Program-made: the position numbers and the translations under genes
The notes under the pieces: model-generated
What the model was told of the DNA's origin: nothing
What the model saw: the letters and a program-made list of their open reading frames with translations, nothing else
Databases searched by the model: none
In this document: piece after piece, positions 43,291-52,723 of the stretch
How positions within the stretch are numbered: the first letter of the stretch is position 1
Layout of the letters: every line of letters starts with the position of its first letter
DNA from: a virus
DNA length: 64,000 nucleotides
Strand: one strand, 5' to 3'
Virus record (IMG/VR): IMGVR_UViG_3300036770_008729
Span: 95,359-159,358 of that record

Positions 43291-44733
43291 ATGATAATTA
43301 AAAACATACACGAAAAATTACTGAACTGTGTTCAGACAATGTTAATTGATACGAAAATAAATTTACCATTCTATGGTGAATATAACTTACATATCAATTT
43401 CCACGAGCAAGATTCTATTGGAACCTGTGCAGTAAATGCTACATCCAAAGGATTTAATTTCTTCTATTCACCTAAGTTCTTAGAAGATATGTCTCAAAAA
43501 GAAGTTAATTTCATTGACATACATGAGATTTTTCACCTTCTTTTTAATCATCCAAAAAGAACAGTGACTGGTCAATATGATCACAAACTATCCAATGTCG
43601 CTCAAGATATGATTATCAATCATATAATCTGGGAAGATATTAATCATAGTTTCGTTGAAATTCCAAAAGATAAAAACGGTAAAAATATGGCCTTATTTGT
43701 TCCTAAAGAATATACTGGAAAACTTATCTTTGAAGAACTATACGAATGGCTCAAAGAAGAAAAAGAAAAACACCAAAAGAATAAACAAAAGTCTCAATGT
43801 CAATCTTGTGGTGGTAGTGGTGATAAACAAGACGGTAAAGGAAAAGGTAAAGACAAATCTGATAAGTCTGGTCAATCTGGTCAAGGCGATGGTCAGGGTA
43901 ATGGTGAACAATGTCCTGATTGTAATGGTTCTGGTCAAAAAGATGGAGGAAAAGGTCAGGGAAAACCTAAATACGGTCCTTATGGTAAAAATCCATCTAA
44001 AGATGGTGATAGTATAGATACTTGGTCTACTGAACAAATCTTAGATGATTTAGAAAATGGAACTGGTGAATACTTAGACAAACATATTGGTGATGAAATT
44101 CCAGAGGAAATGCGTGAAGCAATGGTAAGAGACGTGATGGAAAAGTTGGCGGCTCGTGGGTTATCTGCTGGTAATGTTGAGACTACCTTAAACAAACTTC
44201 GTAAGAAAAGAAAAGACTACTTGAAAGAAATTAAAAGAGCTGTTTCTAATATGATTTTTGGAACTGTGAAACAAGCTACGATTGTTAAACCTAATCGTAA
44301 ACAAATTTCTGGGTTGAAGGGTAAGAGAAAAGTGAAGACCAAAATCAATGTAATCTTAGATACTTCTGGATCAATGGGTGGTCAAGGTACTTTTGAGAGA
44401 GTGTTATCCTATGTTTATAGGAACGACATCGAAATCAATTTTATTGAGAGTGATACTGAAATTAAATGGGTAGAGAACTTGAAAAGTGCAAATAAGCTAC
44501 AATCTTTACCAATTAAGGGTTTAGGTGGAACAATAATGCAAACAGGCATTGATTATGTTGTAGAACACTTTAATGAGTTTAACACCGTATTACTTACAGA
44601 TGGTTATACCGACAATTTAGATTGTAGTAAGTTAAAAGGTAAGATGTTGATTATATCTGTTGGAACAAAATGTCCAATTGCTAAATCAAATGGTAAAGTA
44701 AAACAGATTGTTTTAGAAGCCAACGAGAAGTAA
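43291..44733 (+). CDS. VWA metallopeptidase-like protein, MoxR partner
   Basis: A 480-residue protein. A zinc metallopeptidase-like N-terminus has HEIFH at 78-82. The middle is a Gly/Lys/Gln-rich linker with CQSCGGSG and CPDCNGSG, which match the DnaJ-type CxxCxGxG zinc motif. A von Willebrand A domain near the C-terminus has DTSGSMGG (about 356-363), the metal-ion adhesion site. This order is typical of VWA partners of MoxR AAA+ ATPases; such an ATPase is at 57881-59029. A chaperone-like or protein-remodelling role is likely (inference). Confidence 0.82.
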   Translation: MIIKNIHEKLLNCVQTMLIDTKINLPFYGEYNLHINFHEQDSIGTCAVNATSKGFNFFYSPKFLEDMSQKEVNFIDIHEIFHLLFNHPKRTVTGQYDHKLSNVAQDMIINHIIWEDINHSFVEIPKDKNGKNMALFVPKEYTGKLIFEELYEWLKEEKEKHQKNKQKSQCQSCGGSGDKQDGKGKGKDKSDKSGQSGQGDGQGNGEQCPDCNGSGQKDGGKGQGKPKYGPYGKNPSKDGDSIDTWSTEQILDDLENGTGEYLDKHIGDEIPEEMREAMVRDVMEKLAARGLSAGNVETTLNKLRKKRKDYLKEIKRAVSNMIFGTVKQATIVKPNRKQISGLKGKRKVKTKINVILDTSGSMGGQGTFERVLSYVYRNDIEINFIESDTEIKWVENLKSANKLQSLPIKGLGGTIMQTGIDYVVEHFNEFNTVLLTDGYTDNLDCSKLKGKMLIISVGTKCPIAKSNGKVKQIVLEANEK

Positions 44734-44740
44734 TACTCAA

Positions 44741-44770
44741 AAGTCCAGTTTTTAACTGGACTTTTTTATT
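44741..44770 (+). terminator. Rho-independent terminator
   Basis: AAGTCCAGTT (44741-44750) pairs with AACTGGACTT (44754-44763), followed by T's. A 10-bp stem with a three-base loop. Confidence 0.88.
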
Positions 44771-44815
44771 TTATTTAGAAATTATGTATAATTTTTAAAC
44801 TTAATCTTTTTTCCT

Positions 44816-44823
44816 TATCTTTG
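44816..44823 (+). promoter_or_regulatory. Early-type promoter -7 box
   Basis: TATCTTTG lies about 24 bases before the ATG at 44848. Confidence 0.6.
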
Positions 44824-44847
44824 TAAAACAATAATATATAATAGTAT

Positions 44848-45366
44848 ATGAAGGTACTTTTTTTAGATCATGATGGTGTAATTTGTTTAGCCGCTCAGTG
44901 GGGATCTCGTTTTAAGAATAAAGAAGGGTTGGATTCGGTATTTGACCGATTTGACCCGAAGGCAATCAGAGTACTCAATGAAATCATTGAGAAAACAGAT
45001 TGTGAGATTGTTATTTCTTCTGATTGGCGTTTTCACGCCACTTTAGCTCAGATGCAAGAACTTTATCGTATTCGTGGAATAAAGAAAGTTCCTATTGATT
45101 ATACTCGTGATTCTACATTTTCACCTGGTTTTGATAAATATGAGGAGCCTAACGAAACTCGTAGTTGGGAGATTTTAGATTGGGTTAAGGCACATCCCGA
45201 AATCACTAAGTGGGTTGCGGTTGATGATTTAGATATGTCAGAGCATTTTGGATCAATCAGTCGTAATTATACTTTTGGACTAAAGAACTTTGTTCATACA
45301 CCTCGTTCTTATGAGGGGATTAAACAATCTGGCATTAAAGAAAAAATAATGAAGTTTCTTTTATGA
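44848..45366 (+). CDS. HAD-type phosphatase, RNA-repair-like
   Basis: A 172-residue HAD protein with FLDHDGVI (Asp7), ISSDWR and VAVDDLD. Related to the HAD protein at 19852 and to the HAD domains of 'Swiss Army Knife' RNA-repair proteins. Likely dephosphorylates RNA ends or nucleotides. Followed by a four-base overlap with an unknown gene. Confidence 0.8.
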   Translation: MKVLFLDHDGVICLAAQWGSRFKNKEGLDSVFDRFDPKAIRVLNEIIEKTDCEIVISSDWRFHATLAQMQELYRIRGIKKVPIDYTRDSTFSPGFDKYEEPNETRSWEILDWVKAHPEITKWVAVDDLDMSEHFGSISRNYTFGLKNFVHTPRSYEGIKQSGIKEKIMKFLL

Positions 45367-45869
45367 TTTGGGGACTTGAGTTCGAAAAGTATTGGGAGTC
45401 AAAAGATTTTCATACAGATGCGCATTCTGCTTTACTATCAGTTTATGATATATTTAGAAGGAGGAATTTGCCGTGTTTTTTACTTTACAGATATAGACTA
45501 CCTAACTTAGAGTTTGAGTGGGTTAATCCAAGAACCATTAAAACTAAGTTTGGTGTTAATAATCCTAATAAAATTGAATTAAGTAAGATTTATTCTAAGT
45601 GGGTTATACTTTATCACATTGATGTATTTGAGAAAGAACCTGAAAAGTTAAGAGATTTTTTTCAGTATTGTAAAGAACGGGATATAGATGTATTTATGCC
45701 GGTTAAAAAAGATTTTAAGAATTTGTTTAAGCCAGAGTTTTGGAGTCAAGTAGAATCTATTGTAAAGGAATTTGACCATCATATTTTTCCGGTAAAGGAA
45801 ATAACAGATGAATTTAAATTTCAAAAGATGATTCAGAGGGAATTAAATTTAAGTGATTTATTAGACTAA
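45363..45869 (+). CDS. Unknown protein
   Basis: A 168-residue protein (WESKDFHTDAHSALLSVYDI) coupled to the HAD gene. The end, MIQRELNLSDLLD, only loosely resembles the shared tail. No family recognised. Confidence 0.55.
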   Translation: MIWGLEFEKYWESKDFHTDAHSALLSVYDIFRRRNLPCFLLYRYRLPNLEFEWVNPRTIKTKFGVNNPNKIELSKIYSKWVILYHIDVFEKEPEKLRDFFQYCKERDIDVFMPVKKDFKNLFKPEFWSQVESIVKEFDHHIFPVKEITDEFKFQKMIQRELNLSDLLD

Positions 45870-46181
45870 TCAATATTCGATTTTTGTAATATCTGATAGG
45901 TCAATTTCAAAAGTATTATTATCAATATCTACAGTAACCGTCTTACTATCAACACTTACTGGTGTTATAGGATCTTCTTCTTTATGTTTTATATCTTTAT
46001 TTTTAATATCTTTTAATCCTTTAATTGTTTTTGCGTAGATAACTCCACCTGCTTTTATGCAATTTATCAAGTCTTCTTCTTTAATAAGTGTTCCTTCTTG
46101 ATTATTATTTTTTACCTGCTTTCCACTATCGGGTTTTTTTTGATTTTCTTCAAAATCTTCAAATAATTTTATCCATTTCAT
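45870..46181 (-). CDS. N-terminally tagged small protein
   Basis: A 103-residue protein starting MKWIKLFEDFEEN. A Lys/Asp/Asn-rich linker precedes a small beta-rich end (KTVTVDIDNNTFEIDLSDI). It ends one base after the convergent unknown gene. Tagged and with a late-type promoter on the minus strand. Confidence 0.6.
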   Translation of the reverse strand: MKWIKLFEDFEENQKKPDSGKQVKNNNQEGTLIKEEDLINCIKAGGVIYAKTIKGLKDIKNKDIKHKEEDPITPVSVDSKTVTVDIDNNTFEIDLSDITKIEY

Positions 46182-46185
46182 AATT

Positions 46186-46209
46186 CTATATATTAATTTT
46201 TAATATATA
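46186..46209. promoter_or_regulatory. Divergent candidate late-type promoters
   Basis: The minus strand of 46186-46197 reads ATTAATATATAG toward the tagged gene ending at 45870. The plus strand of 46197-46209 reads TTTTTAATATATA toward the tagged gene at 46216. Both tagged genes are thus fed by the same motif in opposite directions. Confidence 0.5.
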
Positions 46210-46215
46210 ATGTGC

Positions 46216-47127
46216 ATGAAGTATATTAAAAAGTTCAATGAAGAGTTATATCCAGATACTTATAGAAGAGTTGCTGGTAGACATAGAGGTTATGGTAAAT
46301 CTCAATCTATTGAAAAGTCAATGAAATTAGATGATTGGGCTAATTTACAAGAATTTGGATTTTATAATATGCACTTTGCTTGTGGTTCAAGTAAAGTAGT
46401 TACTGGTCCATTTACTAAGCCAGAATTAATTGGTATTTATTATGGTGATGTACCAACGGGTAAAGATGTTAGTGACACTATATATGTTGATTTTATTAGG
46501 AATAATAATCTTAAATCAGGTAATTTAATAGAAATTAAAGCTGAACAAATGATCGATAATTGGTTGAGTGGAAGATCCCGACTCTGTATAACATTTGAGT
46601 TTGGATTAAAGCCAACTAATGAAACTATTGTTGCATCTAACAACCACACTCATCTTAGTTCTGGAAATAAATCAGGAAGATGGAGTGATAGTGTTCCTGC
46701 TTTTTCTATTGAATTAAAATTAAATGATTGGGATGATGGAATAGAATCTTATGATAGTGATGCTAAATGGGAAGCTGAAAATAATGGTGAAGATTTTACA
46801 CCATCATCTGCCGCAGATATGTATGAATGGAACAGTTGTGAGAATTGGTCAATTCAAACTCCTTTGAATAAATACTATTCTGCTATTTTCAGTGATAGAA
46901 AATCAGCTCAAAAGTTTTTAGGATTTTTCAGAGAAACTATGAATAGTCCTATTGTAAAAGAGTGTATTAGAATGCCACTTGGTATTATAAACACTACTGG
47001 TGATCAGATAGAGAAGGTTTTTAAATCTTATGAAAAAGTAAGAGTTCATGGTCTTTATGATGAGAAAATAAAACCTTTACCATCTGGTAAAACACACAAT
47101 GATTATTGGTTTGATAGAATAATATAA
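46216..47127 (+). CDS. N-terminally tagged protein, paralogue 1
   Basis: The ATG at 46216 is preferred over 46210. The 303-residue protein starts MKYIKKFNEELYPDTYRRVA. It shares with the genes at 47142, 48471 and 49298 a tag ending in EEL, a P-x-TY-x-[SR] element and a C-terminal D-[RSK]-[KRS]-SA-x2-F element. A paralogous family of internal-type proteins is likely. Function unknown. Confidence 0.65.
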   Translation: MKYIKKFNEELYPDTYRRVAGRHRGYGKSQSIEKSMKLDDWANLQEFGFYNMHFACGSSKVVTGPFTKPELIGIYYGDVPTGKDVSDTIYVDFIRNNNLKSGNLIEIKAEQMIDNWLSGRSRLCITFEFGLKPTNETIVASNNHTHLSSGNKSGRWSDSVPAFSIELKLNDWDDGIESYDSDAKWEAENNGEDFTPSSAADMYEWNSCENWSIQTPLNKYYSAIFSDRKSAQKFLGFFRETMNSPIVKECIRMPLGIINTTGDQIEKVFKSYEKVRVHGLYDEKIKPLPSGKTHNDYWFDRII

Positions 47128-47141
47128 AATAATATAAAATT

Positions 47142-47987
47142 ATGAAATACTTAAAAAGATTTAACGAAGAATTAAAACCACAGGTTTATAGAAGTGCCGC
47201 GAGAGCTATCTTAAAATCTAAGTTGCCTCCTCAAACTAAACCTGGTGAACTTTCTAAAATAATTAGAAGTCCCGATAAACCTGAATCTGTTTCTGATGAA
47301 ACTTGGAAAAGAGTAACTAAATTGAGGTCACATTCTGATGAAATTGAAAGGAAACAAAACCTTATTAAGTGGAAAGATAATTTACAAGATTATTTATTGT
47401 TTGGTTCATCAAAATTAAGAATTGCTAATCCTAAGAATAGTAAACAATTAGTAGGTGATTTTGCTTTTTACATCAGTTTTGATGAATTGTCATTTGAAGA
47501 TAATTATCAGGAACAAAGGGATAATGAAGATGGTGTGATTAAGATGGGTATTCCACTTTTTGTTGGTATAATTCCTACTTCTGAAGACCTAATTGAACAG
47601 TGTGATGAAGTTGTTCCTGAGCCAGAGTTTGATAATGGATTTTACTGGGCAATGTGTGTCTCAATAGATTTTGAAATTGATGGTGATAATTTAACTTTTA
47701 CTGGAATAGATATTGATAATTATGATACTGGTATGACTGGTGATATAAGTTTTGTGGATAAACCATCAGCTCGTAGGTTTTTACAATTATTAAAGAACAT
47801 ATTTTCTAAAGTTGATTTGAATTACCCATCTGGATATACAGATGAAACTAATTTCTATAAAAAGTTAGAACAAGTAATTTTAATTCGTCAAGGATTTTCA
47901 GCTGATTATGGATTCAACTTAGAACAAGTTTCGGACTTTATACAAGCACAAATAAGTTCTGGATTAGCAGACAAAATTTCAGAATAA
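47142..47987 (+). CDS. N-terminally tagged protein, paralogue 2
   Basis: A 281-residue protein beginning MKYLKRFNEELKPQVYRSAA. It has the family's C-terminal VDKPSARRFLQLLKNIFSK. An N-terminal Lys/Arg-rich linker is followed by an acidic beta domain. Part of the run 46216-50671. Confidence 0.65.
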   Translation: MKYLKRFNEELKPQVYRSAARAILKSKLPPQTKPGELSKIIRSPDKPESVSDETWKRVTKLRSHSDEIERKQNLIKWKDNLQDYLLFGSSKLRIANPKNSKQLVGDFAFYISFDELSFEDNYQEQRDNEDGVIKMGIPLFVGIIPTSEDLIEQCDEVVPEPEFDNGFYWAMCVSIDFEIDGDNLTFTGIDIDNYDTGMTGDISFVDKPSARRFLQLLKNIFSKVDLNYPSGYTDETNFYKKLEQVILIRQGFSADYGFNLEQVSDFIQAQISSGLADKISE

Positions 47988-47989
47988 AT

Positions 47990-48445
47990 ATGAAACACTT
48001 AAAGAAATATAAATTATTCTTAGAATCAACTGATTTAGATTTTGATTTTTTGGCAGCAATTGGTAAAATGAAATTAGCTATTCTGAAAGTGGTTAAGTTA
48101 CACGAAGAGCATTGCTATAAACAGGATAAATTATCCACTAATGAAAGATTTAAGATTTCATTGAACGACTTAATTGATAGTAATATAAATGGTGAACAAA
48201 CATTCACTGAGGATTATCTAAGTGTTATTAATTTGTTTGAAAAAGAAGTTTATGGTGATACTAAATTGAAATTAGTAGAGGAATCTTTATTTGCACATTT
48301 AGATGATTTTATTTGCACTTTCAAAGGTGTTTTAATTCATAAGGATTCAGAAGATTCGAGGAGACTTGAAGAAGATTCAGAACATATATTGAATAAAATG
48401 GATTCAACTTGGGTTCATGCATCAGAAGAATCTGAGACGGATTAA
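47990..48445 (+). CDS. N-terminally tagged protein
   Basis: A 151-residue acidic helical protein starting MKHLKKYKLFLES. It is not an obvious member of the surrounding four-gene family. It lies between paralogues 2 and 3. Confidence 0.6.
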   Translation: MKHLKKYKLFLESTDLDFDFLAAIGKMKLAILKVVKLHEEHCYKQDKLSTNERFKISLNDLIDSNINGEQTFTEDYLSVINLFEKEVYGDTKLKLVEESLFAHLDDFICTFKGVLIHKDSEDSRRLEEDSEHILNKMDSTWVHASEESETD

Positions 48446-48470
48446 AATTAAAGATAATTTATCAGAATAA

Positions 48471-49298
48471 ATGAAACACTTGAAACGATATAATGAAGAA
48501 TTAAACCCATCTACTTACATAAGTGCTGCTACTAAGTTAAGACAACTCGGTCATGTAAGAAGGCCAAAAGAACTAGAAGATTGGAGTAATTTTGAAAAAG
48601 AAAGGCTTAAAAAACAACAACAATTGTTTAGAAAAGATGAGTTATCACAATTCTCACCATTTAAGTTAAAGTTTTATAAACAAAGGTGGAATTCCGCAAC
48701 AAGAATAACCGAAGAGGATTTCTTAGGAGAAGGCCTTTTTTATGTTGAACCAAGCTTTAGTTCAGATTGGTTTGGTGATATGATGTATGACCATGAGGCA
48801 GATGGAGAAGGTCTTAGTATTCCATTTGAATTTGGAACATCACCAGCAAATGAAGAGACTGAAATAGCTTGGGAAGAAATAAAATCAAAATGCCAAAGTC
48901 TTAAAGAACAAGAATATGACGGTGTTACCTACAATACTAGAATGTGGATTAAATTATTTGATCCAGATAGTTATGTGATTACAAATGAAAATAAATGTTT
49001 CTGGGAAACAGCAGATAATGGTCTTTTTGTTTTGGATAGTAGAGCAGAAGCAATTAGGTTTAAGAAACTAATCATTGACTCTTTAGAAGGTAAAAATCAA
49101 TGGGGTAAGAATAAATGGCACCCAGAAGGGATGTATGGTAATTTTATTAAGTTCTTCCAAAGAGATTTAGAATGGAGAGTAAAAGAAAGAGAAGCTGGGA
49201 GAAATAAATTAGAGCAATACTTCAAACAGGAACATATGCCAATTTTAGCTAATAAAGTTAAAATGGGTTTATCAATAAATGATTTATATAGAAGCTAA
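48471..49298 (+). CDS. N-terminally tagged protein, paralogue 3
   Basis: A 275-residue protein starting MKHLKRYNEELNPSTYISAATKL, with LDSRAEAIRFKKLIIDSLEG near the C-terminus. It shares the paralogous layout. Its stop overlaps the next start by one base. Confidence 0.65.
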   Translation: MKHLKRYNEELNPSTYISAATKLRQLGHVRRPKELEDWSNFEKERLKKQQQLFRKDELSQFSPFKLKFYKQRWNSATRITEEDFLGEGLFYVEPSFSSDWFGDMMYDHEADGEGLSIPFEFGTSPANEETEIAWEEIKSKCQSLKEQEYDGVTYNTRMWIKLFDPDSYVITNENKCFWETADNGLFVLDSRAEAIRFKKLIIDSLEGKNQWGKNKWHPEGMYGNFIKFFQRDLEWRVKEREAGRNKLEQYFKQEHMPILANKVKMGLSINDLYRS

Positions 49299-50671
49299 TG
49301 AAATACTTAAAGAAATATAATGAGGCTTCTGTTTATATACAAAATTCAGATATAAAGAGTTTAGTATATGATAAACTAAGAGAGATAAAGGAAGATATAG
49401 ATAATAATTTCCATATCAATATCATTAATTACATTGAAAGTAATGATGCAAATAATTTGAATAAGAATATTGGAAGAGAATTTGTTAAATGTAAGGTAAT
49501 GAAAGAATCTAATTTTGATTATAGTCAAATTAGTGAAACCATTGAAGGACTTAAAAAGATGATGGAACTTGAAGGGTGGAATCTTTGGGATTATAGTTGT
49601 TACTTAGGTCATAGACCACCAACTGCCAAAATAGAAAGAGAGCTAAATAGAGCTTACAATAGATTTGGTGATGGAAGATGGACTGGGTCTTGTTATTCTT
49701 TTAATATTACCTTTATAAAAGGTGATAATTTGGACTCTCCATATGCTTATATGATGGGTATGAAACAACATCAATTAAAAACAAATGAAGAGTTATTTGC
49801 TTCTACTTATAAATCAGCTGCTGATAAATTGATGGTAAAACATAAAAAAAGAGCTGCTGAGTTGATGAAAATGCATGACTTCAGAAAAAATGAAGAAGAA
49901 AAAGAAAAGCTTCGTCAAGAAGAAATGAGAAAGAATAAAGTAGTTGAAAATGCTGCTCAATTAGGAGTTTATAAGTGTAAGTTAAGAATGTCAAAAGAGG
50001 AATTCATAGGTGATTTTTATCTCAATTTATCATTTGCTGAATATTCATTTGATGAAGATTATCCTTACTTCTTAGATGGTGAAAGTGGTATGTATTTATG
50101 TTTTGCTATTGGTGTAATACCAGCTAATGAAGAATCTAAAGAATGGCTTGATAAGTATGCAAAAGGATTTATTGGTGGTGATAAAGTTACTTATTGGATG
50201 GGAGATCTAAGATTAAAAGCATCTAATGTACAAAATGTTTATCATATGGGTGACTTTCCCGAAGCCCCAACTCCCGGATATGTTAATGATGAGATTTATG
50301 ATAATGGTATAGGTGATGAAACAGTAATTATTTACTATAACTTAACTGATAAAAAGAGATATAGATTTGATATAGAAAATAATAAATGGGTAAGTCATTA
50401 CTTAGAGTTTGAACCTAATGGTTCTATGTATTTTGAAATCCACGAAGGTTATTTTTGTTTGGTTGATAGAAAATCAGCGGTTCAATTCAAATCAAAGTTT
50501 TATGACATATTTGCAGGTAAGATTATTTTCAAACCAGACCAAAATCTTGACCACGTAAAAGATATGATGTTAGAATGTATTTGTAATGAATATGGGCATT
50601 CTATACAAGAGTTTATAGATGTTATGGAATCTATAAAGAGAGTAAAAATCAACACACTTTATAAAGATTAA
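49298..50671 (+). CDS. Tagged fusion protein, paralogue 4
   Basis: A 457-residue protein with two parts. Residues 1-154 start MKYLKKYNEAS and are unrelated to the paralogues. From residue 155 (ATG at 49760) MKQHQLKTNEELFASTYKSA resembles the start of paralogues 1-3, and VDRKSAVQFKSKFYDI matches their C-terminal element. It therefore looks like two tagged genes fused, leaving a degraded tag inside. Confidence 0.65.
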   Translation: MKYLKKYNEASVYIQNSDIKSLVYDKLREIKEDIDNNFHINIINYIESNDANNLNKNIGREFVKCKVMKESNFDYSQISETIEGLKKMMELEGWNLWDYSCYLGHRPPTAKIERELNRAYNRFGDGRWTGSCYSFNITFIKGDNLDSPYAYMMGMKQHQLKTNEELFASTYKSAADKLMVKHKKRAAELMKMHDFRKNEEEKEKLRQEEMRKNKVVENAAQLGVYKCKLRMSKEEFIGDFYLNLSFAEYSFDEDYPYFLDGESGMYLCFAIGVIPANEESKEWLDKYAKGFIGGDKVTYWMGDLRLKASNVQNVYHMGDFPEAPTPGYVNDEIYDNGIGDETVIIYYNLTDKKRYRFDIENNKWVSHYLEFEPNGSMYFEIHEGYFCLVDRKSAVQFKSKFYDIFAGKIIFKPDQNLDHVKDMMLECICNEYGHSIQEFIDVMESIKRVKINTLYKD

Positions 50672-50672
50672 A

Positions 50673-51857
50673 ATGAAGTATATCAAAGAATATATTGACT
50701 CAATCTCTGATGGTGTTATTTTGATTATTGATAATACAAAACCTCCTGAGAAAAATTATTTATCAAATGTGATAAAATATTTAGAATCAAGAAAAATTGA
50801 TTATGTTATTTGTGCTGATATTGATACCTTAAAGAGAAATATTGAAAATAATAAAATAATTGGTTCTATTTCGACTGGATCTGATTATAGAGTTTTCAAA
50901 AGTGAGCACTTGGATTTATCTTATTACGCAATAGAAAACTTAAAATGTCCGATGTTGGGTATTTGTTTCGGGTTTCAATCAATGGCCAAGTTTTATGGTT
51001 CTGAAATTTCACAAGATGAACTACTGGATGATTTAGTAATCTTAGATAATTATGATTCTACACATCCGTTATTTAGTGGAATAGACTTGAATACACAACC
51101 TGTTAAATTTTGTTTTCATGACTTTCCAATTGAAGTTCCACCTGGATTTCGACCAATTTGTGAAATAAACAATAAAATAGCTGGTATCTGTTCTAATAAT
51201 AGATTTGGATTACTTTTTCACCCAGAAGATATGATTGAAACTTATAAAATATTTGATAATTTTATTCAGATTTGTAAATCAAGTAAAGTTCAGGAATCTA
51301 AAATAATAAAATCATTTAGATTATTTGAATCACAAAACGCTGGTTCTGGAAATGCTTCTTTTAACTGGTTAAAGAAACAAAATAATGAAGATTATTTAAA
51401 ATTAAGTGAGTTACTTTTAGACCTTTTTGACGATTGGAGCATTAGACCTAAAGAAGAAGGTTTCTATTTCGAAGATGATCCTGAAGAATGGCCAACATAT
51501 AAATTTTGGACATTTCATACTATTAAAAGTAAATCTGTTGTCGATGATACTGCTGACTTTTCGAAAATCTCAAAAGATGATGAGATTCAAAACATAATTA
51601 TTTTTAACATACCAGTAGTCTCTATGTCAGACAGAAATGAAGATTCATTTTTAGATTTTAAGCAATCAATTGAAGAACTTAAGCCGAGAATCAGAGGATA
51701 TATCGGTAAAGAACTTATTATGGGTCATGAAGAAATAAGACCAGAAGATCCTGAAGATAATATGTATTATGATGTTATTTTGAGATTGGTACAATTAGAT
51801 AAGACTAATGAGAGTTTAACAAAAGATAATAGATCTATCTTTTCTAAAAGAAGATAA
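50673..51857 (+). CDS. Tagged glutamine amidotransferase fusion
   Basis: A 394-residue protein starting MKYIKEYIDSISDG. Residues 15-200 form a class I glutamine amidotransferase: GICFGFQ (nucleophile Cys98) and LFHPED (His183, Glu185), as in GMP synthetase-type enzymes. At 209-220 SKIIKSFRLFES nearly matches the tag of the gene at 12986 (MKHLKKYRLFES). A second, unrelated domain follows. This looks like a fusion of an amidotransferase gene to a tagged gene. What amide-dependent step it serves is unknown. Confidence 0.72.
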   Translation: MKYIKEYIDSISDGVILIIDNTKPPEKNYLSNVIKYLESRKIDYVICADIDTLKRNIENNKIIGSISTGSDYRVFKSEHLDLSYYAIENLKCPMLGICFGFQSMAKFYGSEISQDELLDDLVILDNYDSTHPLFSGIDLNTQPVKFCFHDFPIEVPPGFRPICEINNKIAGICSNNRFGLLFHPEDMIETYKIFDNFIQICKSSKVQESKIIKSFRLFESQNAGSGNASFNWLKKQNNEDYLKLSELLLDLFDDWSIRPKEEGFYFEDDPEEWPTYKFWTFHTIKSKSVVDDTADFSKISKDDEIQNIIIFNIPVVSMSDRNEDSFLDFKQSIEELKPRIRGYIGKELIMGHEEIRPEDPEDNMYYDVILRLVQLDKTNESLTKDNRSIFSKRR

Positions 51858-51973
51858 ACAGCAGATGATATTGACTAACTCATACTAACTTTATTATATT
51901 TTATAATATAAAAATATTAATTTAGACAACATTATATAAATAAAACTCATTAAAATATAAGATATATACTCTT

Positions 51974-52723
51974 ATGATTTATTTTGTTACGCACTTAAAA
52001 GATAGTATTGCAAATAACTATTTAGGTATTAAATTTGAACCTGGAGTTATAGAACCATTCCTGAGAGAATTAAAAGAAGTTATTGGTGAAGATGATTATA
52101 AAATCTATACTGATAATCAACAGAGAAGAGATTTAGGTCAATTCAATATGAATATTATTGAAGTTGAAGAATATAATAAACTATCCGAAGAAATGGGTAT
52201 TGATCAATTTGTTAATTCTTTGGATTTAATCTTAAAATATGAGATTGATGATTTGAAGATGATGGGTGTAGGAACTGCAACTAAAAATGAAAATAGAAGT
52301 TATTTTATTGTTTGTAAATCTGAAAAGATTGATGCTATCAGAGATAGGTATGAATTAAAAGATAAAGACTTACACATAACAATTGGTTTTAAGTGGAAAG
52401 ATGTTCATGGTGTTTCAAAAAATCAAGTCTTAGAAAAAGAGGATAAATTTATTCAACTTTTAAAGAATGAATTCTATAAAAACGACAATTGGAATTTCAT
52501 AAAAAAGATAGGAAACTTCAAATTAAATCCAAATGACGAAATTATACCAGTAAAAATAGAAGATACTAAAGCACTTTATAAAAGTGGTAAGTATTATATT
52601 TCGATTGGAATATTGGATGATGAGAGATTTTGGATTATGGCTGAATATCCTATTGAAGAAGAACTTCCAAGATTGTCACAGACTGAAATTGCTAAAATAT
52701 TAAATAAAAATAAGAAAGTATAA
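51974..52723 (+). CDS. 2H-type RNA-repair-like protein ('Swiss Army Knife' family)
   Basis: A 249-residue protein. DLHITIGFKWKDVHG (about 134-148) is the His-x-Thr motif of the 2H phosphoesterase-like domain in 'Swiss Army Knife' RNA-repair proteins. Only one clear H-x-T is visible, so hydrolysis is not certain. With the cREC and two HAD genes it completes a set predicted to act on broken RNA ends, such as cleaved tRNA. It starts with ATG after an AT-rich promoter region. Confidence 0.65.
   Translation: MIYFVTHLKDSIANNYLGIKFEPGVIEPFLRELKEVIGEDDYKIYTDNQQRRDLGQFNMNIIEVEEYNKLSEEMGIDQFVNSLDLILKYEIDDLKMMGVGTATKNENRSYFIVCKSEKIDAIRDRYELKDKDLHITIGFKWKDVHGVSKNQVLEKEDKFIQLLKNEFYKNDNWNFIKKIGNFKLNPNDEIIPVKIEDTKALYKSGKYYISIGILDDERFWIMAEYPIEEELPRLSQTEIAKILNKNKKV

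Noticed and set aside
43655-44037. Open frames on both strands inside the VWA gene
   Set aside because: They have low-complexity Val/Asn/Lys or Phe/Thr composition and are shadows of the Gly/Lys/Gln-rich linker.
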